This document shows positions 10,968 through 21,251 of a stretch of 64,000 nucleotides of DNA, piece after piece (within the stretch, counting starts at the first letter, position 1; every line of letters begins with the position of its first letter). A program made the translations under genes and the position numbers. The stretch is from contig NC_016475.1 in NCBI RefSeq assembly GCF_000226095.1, positions 1,426,001 through 1,490,000 on the forward strand, in the 5' to 3' direction. This stretch comes from Thermothelomyces thermophilus ATCC 42464. Taxonomy: Eukaryota; Ascomycota; Sordariomycetes; Sordariales; Chaetomiaceae. The notes under the pieces were generated by a model that worked only from the letters and a program-made list of their open reading frames with translations, had not been told where the DNA came from and made no database searches.

Positions 10968-12501
10968 TGTTTCAGCGAATTTCAATCAGAGATGCAACGG
11001 GTGAGAAGAAGAGGAGTAAGGGTTAAGTTTAATTAATCGGAAATGCCCAAACAATCTGCGGGCATGCGAAGGAGGAAACTGGGTTTATAATTACCTGATG
11101 ATAACCCTAACCCCAGAACAACCTTGGTTCGCCAACCGTTCAAGGTGCAGGCAGGCATTCACAGATAGCGACACTATAAGAAGGCGGCCGGCTGTTTGCT
11201 GATTTTGGGGGACGGGAAAAGGAATGGCCACCCAATGGTTACTGGTATGGAATTATACACTGCATGTACAGTACGCATGCAGCAGTAATCAGAGTACGGT
11301 GAGTGCTTTAGGTTCAGGAACTTACGTTGTACTCAGTATTGATCGTTGAAAGTTGAATTGCGGCAGGCGCCACGGGGTACATACCAGGTACCTAATTACC
11401 AATGGCCACTAAGGTTCTAATGTGAGGGTTGGAGGCATGGGAAGGAACCACTCCTGGCCCGTTGAGGGCACCAGCAGCGTTTCGTGCCAGTGCGAACTTG
11501 TGGGATCACAGATGCCTCACATGATTTCAATGGTTGGTTGCGCCGATGCACTTGGATGTCCTTCCGGACTTGCTTCTTCGTTTGCTAACATTGCTGGTGT
11601 CTGGAGTGCCGGAAATGCACCAAAGGCCTTGAAACAAACGCACAGCGTCGATCGAGAGCAGGAGTACCTACTTAGGCCAGCCTAAACTTCGTGGCGACAA
11701 GGCAGCTCAGATACCTTGCCTAACCTTAGGCCATTTTAGTAAGTGTTTGCCTAGACCAACCTAACCCCTAGTGCACCCACCAGAGAAATAGAAGCTACCG
11801 AAGGTAAACTTGACTATATTAACTAGGCGAATTTGTTTATAGACCTGTTAATATAGGCTAATTCTAGTACTTCGCCTATGGATTTTATCTGTAAGTACCT
11901 TTATATAGGAAACTATTAGGAGAGTAACATAGTATGATAATTATGTAACTGGCTTGCAAAACTGTCGCAAAACGTAGGGCATGTACATGTACTGTATAAT
12001 TACTAATCACTAAAACAAGCGCAGACTTTTATTGGAGCGATCCAGGAGATCGGTCGTCGGAGGTCGGACAATGCTCCCGCCGACCGATGCAACCACGGGC
12101 ACAGGCTAGAAGGGACAAAGAGCAAGGGTATACGCATGATCCTATGTTTCGGCATCCCATCGCCACGCCGACGAGAGCAACGCATCGCGGCCTCGGATGG
12201 TGGAATCGACCAGATTTGTCAGCCCGGCACGAGCCAAAAACCGAATTCCGTCGGCCTCCGGGAAGAACTTTGTCCTGGGACGTCTTTAAAAATGGCACAT
12301 GCTCTCGCTCTCTTGTTGTTGCGGTGTTATCACATCAACTCATCCAAGCTCGCGGTTTCATAGGTCCTATTGGAGGCCACTTCGCACTCTAGAACCTCGA
12401 ACACACACAGAGATCGATTTACCTTGATTGGCCTCAACGCTCGCTGAGCGCCGTCTCGAACCCATCAGCAAACAGCAACAACAACAACAGCAACAACAAA
12501 C
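10968..12501. other. Intergenic between divergent genes
   Basis: No gene recognised. The middle (about 11,700-12,000) is AT-rich. CATGTAC/GTACATG-type palindromes recur near 11,265 and 11,980. The last 36 bases are the CAA-rich leader of the NmrA-like gene. Confidence 0.5.
12466..12501 (+). promoter_or_regulatory. CAA-repeat 5' leader of the NmrA-like gene
   Basis: The bases just before the ATG at 12502 are a CAACAACAGCAACAA-type run without G-rich structure. Such unstructured leaders are common before well-translated fungal genes. It supports the choice of this start codon. Confidence 0.5.
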
Positions 12502-13443
12502 ATGGCCTCTCCCAGTGTCATCGTCTTCGGTCCGACCGGCGGCGTCGGCTCCGTGGTGGCGCGGACGGCGCAGGCCGCCGGCGCCCGCGTGACCCTGGCC
12601 ATGCGGGACCCGAGCAAGCCGGCGGCGGCGGACCTGCCGGCGACGCTGCCGCGGGTGCGCGCGGACCTGTCGGACCCGGCGAGCGTGCGGGAGGCGGCGG
12701 CGCAGGCGGGCGCGCGAGCCGCCTTCCTGTACCTGGTCATCGGCCTGCCGGACCGGATGCGGGCCACCGTCGAGGCGCTCCGGGACGCCGGGGTCGAGTA
12801 CGTCGTCTTCCTCAGCAGCGCGTCGCTCCGCCCGGGCGTCGACGTGCGTGCCGTCACGCCCGACCAGTTCCTCCCCTGGCAGCACGCCGGCGTCGAGGCG
12901 GCCCTCGACGACGTGTTCGGCGCCGCCGGCTACGTCGCCGTCCGGCCGGGCTTCTTCGCCAGCAACCTGCTCCAGTACAAGGCCGCCCTGGCCGCCGCCG
13001 TCTCGGGCGACGGCGACGGCGTGGTGCGGGTGCCGGCCGCGGAGGCGCGGCTGGACTTTATCCTCCCCGAGGACATCGGTCGCGTCGCCGGCCGCCTGCT
13101 CGTCACGCGGGACGCCCGCGGTCCCGTGACCCTGTTCGGGCCCGAGTCCCACACGTTGCGGGAGGCTCTGGAGCTCGTGGGACAGGCGCTGGGCAAGCCG
13201 GTGGTGGTGGAGGAGTTCGCCTCGGCCGACGAGGCCGCCGGCTACCTGATCCAGACCGTGGGCTATCCGGACCCCGTGGCGCGCTACCTGGTGGAAATTC
13301 TGAAAAGGCGCGCCCAGGATCCCTCTCCGGAGGAGATCAAGGAGCACGGGGAGGCCGCGGGCAATATCCTCAAGTATGGCGGGAAGGAGCCCGGCAGGCT
13401 TGTCGAGTGGGTGGAGGCCAACCGTGCCAAGTTCCTCGAGTGA
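12502..13443 (+). CDS. NmrA-like NAD(P)-binding Rossmann protein
   Basis: An intronless gene for 313 residues. The N-terminus is a Rossmann start: SVIVFGPTGGVGSVVA, with Gly10, Gly13 and Gly16 forming the GxxGxxG dinucleotide loop. AMRDP follows strand 2, where NmrA-like proteins read the NADP phosphate. YVVFLSSASL and VRPGFFASNLL match the middle of NmrA/SDR-a family proteins. No clear YxxxK catalytic pair is visible, so a redox sensor or an atypical reductase is likely. Codon use is extremely GC-rich at third positions, more than in neighbouring genes. That may reflect high expression or a distinct origin. The C-terminus EANRAKFLE looks complete. Confidence 0.85.
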   Translation: MASPSVIVFGPTGGVGSVVARTAQAAGARVTLAMRDPSKPAAADLPATLPRVRADLSDPASVREAAAQAGARAAFLYLVIGLPDRMRATVEALRDAGVEYVVFLSSASLRPGVDVRAVTPDQFLPWQHAGVEAALDDVFGAAGYVAVRPGFFASNLLQYKAALAAAVSGDGDGVVRVPAAEARLDFILPEDIGRVAGRLLVTRDARGPVTLFGPESHTLREALELVGQALGKPVVVEEFASADEAAGYLIQTVGYPDPVARYLVEILKRRAQDPSPEEIKEHGEAAGNILKYGGKEPGRLVEWVEANRAKFLE

Positions 13444-14404
13444 CGGACCCGGGGGATGAGTCCGCGTCAGCGTCAGGGGCAGCAGGTTTCGTGCGGTTTG
13501 ATTTTGCTAAGGTGTATGAGATGTAATTAATACATACAGTCTACGATGAATCACAGAGTTGTATCGATCAATCCGTACCTCTCATTTACCTCAGAGGTGA
13601 TTTCGCTGTCGCTGTAGTATTATTCGGAAAAGAGAACCTCCCCCGATCTGGTCAAACGTCGAGCTGAGACTACTTTACTGCCATCATGGGTGCGCACGAT
13701 GCACCGCCCCTGCAACATCAACACGATTGCTCCTCGGTGGTATCTATTATAAGTCTGAATGTCGAGTTAGTTCCGACTAACTTTGGGCGAATGACATCCG
13801 ACAACCGAGAGTCCGGTTCTTGTAACGGTAAAAAACGGGCGTACTGTATGTATGTATGTATGTACATCCATAATCGATCTTACGCAGCATTAGTGGTAAC
13901 CTAGACGGTAATGCAGGGAATTATTGCACCAAAGCCGCTACAATATGTCACGGAAGCAACGCTGGGGGTAGAGGGCTAGGAAGTTCAGCACCAAGTGTAA
14001 GGTAAGCTGCTCGACACGAGAATGCATCGACGAAGACCTAGGTATAGGTGATAAACATACATCTCAATTCCACGCTGGCTATTTTGTCTCGATTCTGAAG
14101 TGGTAATTGAAAGTTCATACTCAAAGATCAATACACCTTCAACCCAACCACCGTGTCATCCCTCTTCCATGCCAATGTGTTTGCTAGACCCAGTACAATT
14201 CCGACAGCAGGTTGGCTCGTTGATACGTGTGGAACCTTCATTTTCTCCTTCACTGCTGAAGCATTACCAGAATCGCCAGGCGGCAAAGAGATTTGCAAGA
14301 CACCACACAACTGTCTGTCAATGAACAATATGGCCGTCAGCGAAGCAGGACAAGCTTCTCCAGCACACTGGATCATCAATTTATTAGGCACATACCGTAC
14401 ACGC
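13444..14404. other. Convergent intergenic region
   Basis: No gene recognised. A short TATG/TGTA tandem run lies at about 13,847-13,866. The rest is low-complexity 3' flanking sequence of the NmrA-like gene and the secreted-protein gene. Confidence 0.5.
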
Positions 14405-14743
14405 TTAAGTGTAGCACCTGACACTCTGGACCGTATCGGAGACCCAGCCGCAGAAGCTGCGGTACCCGGTCTCATCGATCGTCGCGATAAAGCCATCCTT
14501 GCAGCTGTCCTGCTTGTAGATGTCGCAGCGGACGCCCTTCCGCGTGATAGCAGAGCAGGCGTCGAAGTTGGGCCAGCTCTGGCACGAGTTGAGCGCCGCG
14601 ACGTTGAGGTAACCTCCGGAGCAGTCCTCGCCGGAATACAGGGCGATGTCGCCATTGGACGGCGGCGCCGAAGGGTTGCCGCAGTCGGCGAGGACCGTTG
14701 AGGCGGCGCCCGCGAGGAGAAGAGCGATCGAAGTGAAATGCAT
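14405..14743 (-). CDS. Small secreted eight-cysteine protein, possibly crystallin-like
   Basis: A single-exon gene of 112 residues starting MHFTSIALLLAG. A signal peptide probably ends at Ala19 (STVLA|D). The mature part has eight cysteines (positions 21, 41, 54, 63, 73, 81, 98 and 110), enough for four disulfides. Repeated patterns IALYSGEDCSGGY and CDIYKQDSCKDGF, and the ending GWVSDTVQSVRCYT, suggest two Greek-key units like those of fungal secreted beta/gamma-crystallin-fold proteins; this is inference. An upstream in-frame extension exists but would hide the signal peptide, so I chose the start at 14743. Possible roles are extracellular, such as an effector or antimicrobial; none is shown. 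Confidence 0.75.
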   Translation of the reverse strand: MHFTSIALLLAGAASTVLADCGNPSAPPSNGDIALYSGEDCSGGYLNVAALNSCQSWPNFDACSAITRKGVRCDIYKQDSCKDGFIATIDETGYRSFCGWVSDTVQSVRCYT

Positions 14744-16149
14744 GGCGATTATGATGAATGAAAACTTTTGAGGTAGGCTTTTCCTTTTCCCGAGCTGAGA
14801 AGACAGAGGCAGAAGGAAAGAAGTCTGAAGTGGCCTTGTTGTGTGTTGCTTTTCGTGTGCAATCACGAGCGAGGGGCCCGGGCTATTTATGCTTCAGAAA
14901 CAATGGAGAATGGTAAAGTCTCGGCTCTCTCTCTCCATCTCCATCTCTTTCTCTCTTGCTCCGCCACAGGGTGTTGGAGTGGTTCATCATGTTGATCGTC
15001 CTCGTTCCAGCTGCTATAGCATACGAGGAAGGTATTCAGTCCGAATCAAACCACTCTCCTACCAATGTAGTGTTGGTATTCAACACAAACCAACTCCCAA
15101 AACTAAAGTAAGTATCCAGTCCGAGCCAATCACCGTCATCTCTTGGGCCCAAGTGATCGGGTTGCTGAAAAAAGCCAGCAAAGCGACTGCTTCTACATAG
15201 GTAGGTGAGCAACAGGGAGCGGCATCTGCCGATCTTGCTGATCGATGGCCAAGTCGCAGGTCAAAACGTGGCTGAGGGTGGCTTGGTCGCCTCTGTAGGG
15301 TTGTAAGACGGGTGCTAATCCAGTCCGGAATCTTCATCCCCTCACGGCGCCGATCATGACTTTAGTCGGTGATAGGTGAGCCAAGAGCATCCAAACTGGT
15401 ACGTGTGGAGTTAACGTGGAGACATCTTGGTTTCCTTTATGTAAGGTAAGGCGTGGACACTCCACGTACCTACCTTTTGGGAAGCTTAGCAGTCGGCTTT
15501 CAATCCTCTGTCCGTAATCACAGCCCCTTGGTCAAGTCAACAACGTATTACGCAGTCGCCACACTACACTACTCCACGTAGAAGGAGAATTTGCAGATCC
15601 AAAAGGGCTAGGAAAGGCCAACTGCTCACCGTCAACTCATAGAATCTGCCCCCTATTAAATACGAATGATCAGAAGTCTGACCCCAGATATATATACTAA
15701 TTAATGCCTTACTTGGCATAATGACCCAGCCTAACCGGAGCGTTGTCTCCTCGGGCTTTTTGATATGGTCAAGCGACGTGATGAAGCATGCGCCTATCCT
15801 GATCCTCCCAATTGGGCAGGGAAACTGAGACGATTAATACTTGAGGGATTGCTAGACTGAAACATCCCTAATAATCGTCCCTCTGTTTCTTCATTATCGG
15901 TACTTTGACAGAGAGAACCATTTTTACGTTCATCTGGCGACTTGCAGATAGTAGAGAATATTAGGCCCACTGTGTTTTGAACTGCTCGTCGATCACCTTC
16001 GTGTTGGTCGCCTGATCCGATCCCAAGTCCCAATTGACAGAACTGGTAGACAAAACTATTCGCAACTCTCTCCCATAAGAATCTTACAAAGTAGGTCGGC
16101 CGAATTAAACTCATAGGTGAAACAGGATATATGTAGGTAGATAATTGAA

Positions 16150-16370
16150 ACGATACACATTGAAGAGCGAAGGAAGGAGTTTCGCTTCTATATAAACGGC
16201 TAATCGTCCTGATTAATCTGTAATTAATACACCCATTGGATGCGACACTCTTGGCATCCGGCGGTGCTCTTTCCCTCTCTATCACAATCGAAGGTGCATT
16301 TGAAGGGAAGCTTCATGCCCACTGTGGGCCTCGATGAGGGGTGCGCGAAGCGTATATTACCACAGTAAGG
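16150..16370 (-). repeat. Dispersed repeat, copy 2 (inverted)
   Basis: The reverse complement shares ordered blocks with about 155-452: TATTACGCTTCGC-like, GGCATGAAGCTTC, GGGAAAGAGCACCGC and CTCCTTCCTTCGCTCTT. Differences are mixed substitutions plus a net deletion of about 80 bases. The copies lie about 16 kb apart in opposite orientation. Confidence 0.6.
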
Positions 16371-18162
16371 ATATTTTAATAGCGTATTCGCAGCCGGATA
16401 TAATAGGTGGACTTTCCGAGCTTGTTAATCCCCAGTCAAACTTTATTCTGGGGCTGACCAAGTGCTGAAGCATTATTAGGAAGGTGTTGACTCCCCGATT
16501 GTGTAGCTGCCAGTAGGCTCAGCTGTCGCCTCATTGCTCAGGTATCCGCAAGCTCGCCGCAGAGTTACCAAAGTTAACAGCCAATCGTCAATTTAGCAGG
16601 TGATTGCTTGCTGTCACGTCTTAATGTCGTATGAAATCACAGCTACGTGTGACTTGCAGCAAGGAATGCCCCTTTTGTTTGCTGAAAGGTTTAGATTGGG
16701 GTTTATTTTCATCAAACAAAGGCAGTCCTTCCTCTCCTCTTTATCTCATTTCTTTCCCGACCTAGCAAGTAATAGAAATCATGCAATGCGGTACAGTCTT
16801 AAAGTTGAAGCAAGCCTCTGGATCCCTTTTCCTGAGGCAGCAGCATACCTCGAAAATGGCGGCGATGACATCAATGCCTGTCAACGGTTCGTGATTCTTG
16901 CGAGTGTGCACCACCGGCCGCGCGAAAACGACGAACAGCTAGGTCGTAATTAGAGGTCGCCAGGGTACCCCTCAGCATGCCGTGACCGGTAGCGCCACGT
17001 TTAAGTAAGTTGTCGGCAGGAGAGCGGAGGGTATTGTTTTTCGAATCTGCTCTGAACACATCGCCCTTGCTACAGCAGAGTCAGATATGGGGCAAGATCG
17101 GCTGTACATAGCGGTATAAGTGCTATAGCAGGCACTCCTAAAACTCTTATATAAGCGTTAGGAGTAGTGATAAAATGCATTAACTCTCTTAAGTGCCGGA
17201 GATGCTAGAAGGTACTGTCTAAATATATATCGAGCCGTAGTCTATCATTCCTATTAGTAGGTTAGTCAGATCTGACCCCCTGGTAATCAAATCCTGTAAT
17301 TAATAGCCGTCAAGTGTCCCACCCGGTTCAATGAATCCTTCCCGCAGCAGACCAAAAAAAAAATATTATCAAAGAATGAGAGACCTCTAGGGCTGTATGC
17401 CAAGTCTTGGTAAAGCGACCAGAATTGACCATCGTCTAGTATATGCTCTTGGATGGACAATTAGAGCCCGTCTGAGTGGCTTGCGCGATTTGAATCTAAT
17501 TTAGACCCTCCCAAGAATGCGCAATCCTTATGCGGACCTGGAATTGAAATCTTTATATTCCGATAGCTTTCCCTCGCAGCTGACAGCAATGGGCGTATCA
17601 GCTGAAACGTGCTGTTGCCTCCTAGCTCGAGGGCCTTAGCGTGGTCTTTGGGTAGTCTCCTGTCAGCCTGTATACTGTTGACGCGACGCAAGTATAAGAG
17701 CCAAAGATTTTGATGAAACTGTTTAATCAGTTTCGGTGCTGAAACTCATCTGATTTTAAATAGTGTTAAGCGAGCCGTTTTGAGGAATGACTCAAAACTC
17801 CCAAACCACTAAATGGCGGTCGGTCCGGCGAGCGAGCAGCTCTCGCTTGCCTTTCATTAAAGGACACGAGGTTTTCTTTCCGTTCAAATATCCAGCTATC
17901 ACACCACCAGGCGAATGCAATCAGTCCACCCACGCTTGCAGTATTAAATACAAGCAATTCCATGGATCGAGTTTCCGAAAACCCGGGAGGACGCTGGATG
18001 AAATAGCAGGCCGGCAAAAGTCATGGTCTCAGGACGTGGGAGTTCCAGCAGACTTGACGGATACACTCTTGTATAAGGTCCGAAACAATGGTGTGTCTTG
18101 TAATAATTATTAAATTGATCTTCCAGCTGACTACCTAGGTAATTACCTGTAAGTTCCATCGT

Positions 18163-18690
18163 TTGCTCCAAGACTTGAAACAATTCAAATACAGTCAAAG
18201 CAATACAATCAAATCAACGCAATTCAATGCAAATCCGACAGCCTGTAAAACAACTTCGAGGAATATCTGCTTTGAATTGCGTTGACTATTGGGCTTATTG
18301 AGTGCCCCAAAATTACCTCTACCGACTTCGCACGAGGATGCGTTCAACCACGGCAACGGCCACAAAGAACTCTCCCCTGTGTAAATAACCCTTGACCCCA
18401 GAATTTGGCGCCCACAGCATCTGACGGATAGTTTAAACCAGCTGTAATCCTATATTTATTTTTTAATATGTACTTTGATCGCTTCTGAGAGTCGTGAGGC
18501 CTAAGGAAAGGGAGGCAGACGGGAGGCAGACTCTTATGCGGTTAAGGCTATGGTTACATATGAGACCCGCCGTTTATGTCAATCAATTTGAACAAATAGA
18601 AACAACGCACATGTATTCGGCTGTGTGGCGAAGAAAATCAAATATTGCCCTATGTGTGCTTTGTTTGAATTGTTTCGAGCCTTGGTTTGC
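18163..18690. repeat. Imperfect inverted repeat pair
   Basis: The left arm near 18,163-18,192 and the right arm near 18,662-18,690 are imperfect reverse complements sharing TTTGAATTGTTTC followed by an AGxCTTGG variant. About 470 bases lie between them. There is no transposase or clear target duplication. It could be terminal repeats of a short dead element, or chance in AT-rich sequence. Confidence 0.3.
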
Positions 18691-19335
18691 ACTGAGTTCA
18701 TTGCATTTGCGTTGTCAAGTGAACTGTTTGAAGCAGATGATAGTACAAGCTTATGCCGAGTCTCACTTCAACCTAAGGTATCTTACCTTATCTAATTGCA
18801 CTACGTAATAAGTCACCTACCTTCGGTCAGTCAAAACGAAGGCACTTCTTGTTGATTCCTTTCAGTCGAAGATTGGGTCACGAACCGGGCCAGTACTCAT
18901 ATGGAGCAATAGTACCTCGTAAAACCAGGGGAGAAGATTAATAAGGTACCAATGGACTCGGTACCTCGGCCATCCAATCATAACAGGCCCTCGAAACATG
19001 TGCGCTCTGGGAATGCAAACCACCCCCCACAAGCTACTCCGTACCTCGCGCAGGAATGTTGCCTTACCTGCAGCTCGCTCGAATCCATTTGCGAAGTCCG
19101 AGTACTACCCAAAACATGGAGCGATAGGCACGAAGCGTGAAAGTTCCTCTCTCGGCCACGTGCTCGTGGACGAAGTTGTCTATATTAAGACTTCCTGACA
19201 ATCGCAGTCCTCCAGCTTGTGACGCTCTCAGAGTCCGTGATTCATGTAATTAGATGCCTTTGATGAGGGGATCCTGGTACCGGTTTCTGCCTCTTTAACC
19301 AAGTCACAGAACCTCTCGCGGATTTTGCAGCAAGA

Positions 19336-21251
19336 ATGCCAATGCCGTCCCTCAGGCGCCTCGCGGTCGTGGGCCTCGCCTCCCATGCCGCCTGCACTTC
19401 GATCAAGTACACTACTCCTCCGGCGGCTTCCGTTATTTGCAACGAACATTCGTACACGTACCAGGGCCTTGCGGGATACGGCTCCTTGCCCTCGGATGCG
19501 CGAGATCAGTATGGCGATACCATCAGCTTCGGGTCGTCAATGGCCATCAAGAATTGGACGAGGACAGGGAACAAGTACAAGGGCACCATGTACGGCCTTC
19601 CGGACCGCGGATGGAACACGAATGGGACGCAGAATACGATCCCGAGGGTTCATGTTTTTGAGCTTAGCCTCACGGAAACGGAGGCGACCGTGTCGAAACC
19701 GTCTGGCCCAAACGTCGAGTTCAAGTACCAACGGACCATCCTGCTCCACGGACCCGACGGCAAGCCGATGACCGGCCTCGACCCTGACTTCACCGGCGGC
19801 CTGACCTATCCCGGATTTCCCACAATGCCCGCTGCGACGTACCCAGGCGATGGATTTGGCGGTCCCGGTCCGGGCGACAAGCGCATCTCTCTGGACGCCG
19901 AAGGCCTCGTTGTCGAGGAGGACGGGTCCTTCTGGATCAGCGACGAGTATGGCCCATTTTTGTACAGATTCGACGAGAAGGGACGGATGACGGCCGCCAT
20001 CCAGCCACCCGATGCCCTCCTGCCCATTCGTAATGGCAACGTCAGGTGAGATGCGCTTGCGAGAAGAGGATAATTAAGCAATTCCACGAACCATCGTATC
20101 TCACAAACAAAAACATGCAGTTTCAACTCCAACACTCCACCCATTTACGACAGCAGCCTGGTACCGAGCCCAGAAGACCCCGACCACGGCCGTCAGAACA
20201 ACCAGGGCTTTGAGGGTCTCACCATCAGCGCCGATGGCAAGACGCTCTGGGCCATGTTGCAGTCCGCCGCCGAGCAGGACGGCGGCGCTTCGTCCTCTAA
20301 GCGCCGTAACACCCGTCTGCTCAAGTACGCGCTCAGACGAACCGACAAGAAGAAGACGAAAAACAAGAAGAAGGGCGGCGACGTCGAGGTCACGTACGAG
20401 GCAGAGTACGCCGTGCCCCTGCCCACCTACGAGAACAGCAAGGGCAAGACGCGCGTCGCCGCGCAGTCCGAGATCCACTACGTCTCCGACAGCCAGCTGC
20501 TCGTCCTCGCCCGGGACTCGGATGCCGGTCGGGGCCGGGACGACCCCCTGTCTCGCTACCGCCACGTCGACATCGTCGACATCTCGGGCGCGACCAACAT
20601 CGCGGGTCCCAGGTTTGACGACGTCCGCAACGGAAACATCACGGTGGGGGGCACGTCTGATCCTTGTAAGTTCCTCTCTCTTAATCCAACGCTGACTTAA
20701 AAGTGTGATCACCTGCTAATGTTGGGTAATTATTAATCACAAAACTGGTGTGACAGCCGACGATCTCGTAGATGGCATCACCCCGGCTAAATTATGCCCT
20801 TTCATCGACTACAACCTCAATTCCGAGCTCAACAAGTTCAGGACTGCCGAGGGCGACCTTGTGCACAATGGCGAGCCGGTCAATCTCGGGCTCCTCAATG
20901 AGAAGTGGGAAGCCCTCGCATTGGTGCCCGTCATCCCGGACACCAAGGGAAAGGGAAAGGACGAGGGCGGGACCTGCGGAGGGAAGAGGGACGGAGACGA
21001 GTATTACCTCTTCACGCTGTCCGATAATGATTTCATCACCAACAATGGTAGGTCCCTCTCTCTGTTTCTTCAAAAAAAAAAAAAAGAGTATAAGAAATAT
21101 ATGTGACTCTGTTGTTAACACCGGGGAAGGCTACGCAGACTTCGGCAAGATCCACTACGTGGATGATTCTGCCACCGTTCCCTTCCTCAATAGCCAGGCA
21201 TTGGTCTTTAGGATCACCCTACCTAGAGGTAGCAAACCTCTTATTTCATGA
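19336..21251 (+). CDS. Secreted phytase-like esterase (Phytase-like family, PF13449 type)
   Basis: Exons 19336-20045, 20121-20665, 20757-21047 and 21130-21251 give 555 residues; donors are GTGAGA, GTAAGT and GTAGGT, and phases agree throughout. A short N-terminal signal (RRLAVVGLASHAACTS) suggests secretion. Family-like blocks appear in order: YQGLAGYGSLPSDARDQYGD, MYGLPDRGWNTNGT, LDAEGLVVEEDGSFWISDEY, GFEGLTISADGKTLW and GKIHYVDDSA. These match the beta-propeller 'esterase-like activity of phytase' family, which is secreted and probably acts on phosphate or carboxyl esters; the true substrate is unknown. An unusual Lys-rich insertion (KKTKNKKKGG) sits in exon 2. Intron 3 contains a 13-A run. 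The last exon is short and the C-terminus RGSKPLIS looks complete. Confidence 0.8.

Larger units (their letters stand above)
14744..19335. other. Long gene-poor stretch
   Basis: About 4.6 kb without a confident gene. It includes a CT-rich promoter region (about 14,920-14,960) upstream of the secreted-protein gene, repeat copy 2 (about 16,150-16,370), and an imperfect inverted repeat (about 18,163-18,690). A minus-strand open frame at 15,794-16,285 runs through repeat copy 2 and is probably not a real gene. GTACC-rich short palindromes recur near 18,945-19,045. Confidence 0.5.

Noticed and set aside
12367-13347. A 326-codon minus-strand open frame opposite the NmrA-like gene
   Set aside because: Arises from extreme GC at third positions of the real gene; no domain.
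15794-16285. A 163-codon minus-strand open frame
   Set aside because: Its 5' third lies inside dispersed repeat copy 2, and the matching region of copy 1 does not keep the same frame.
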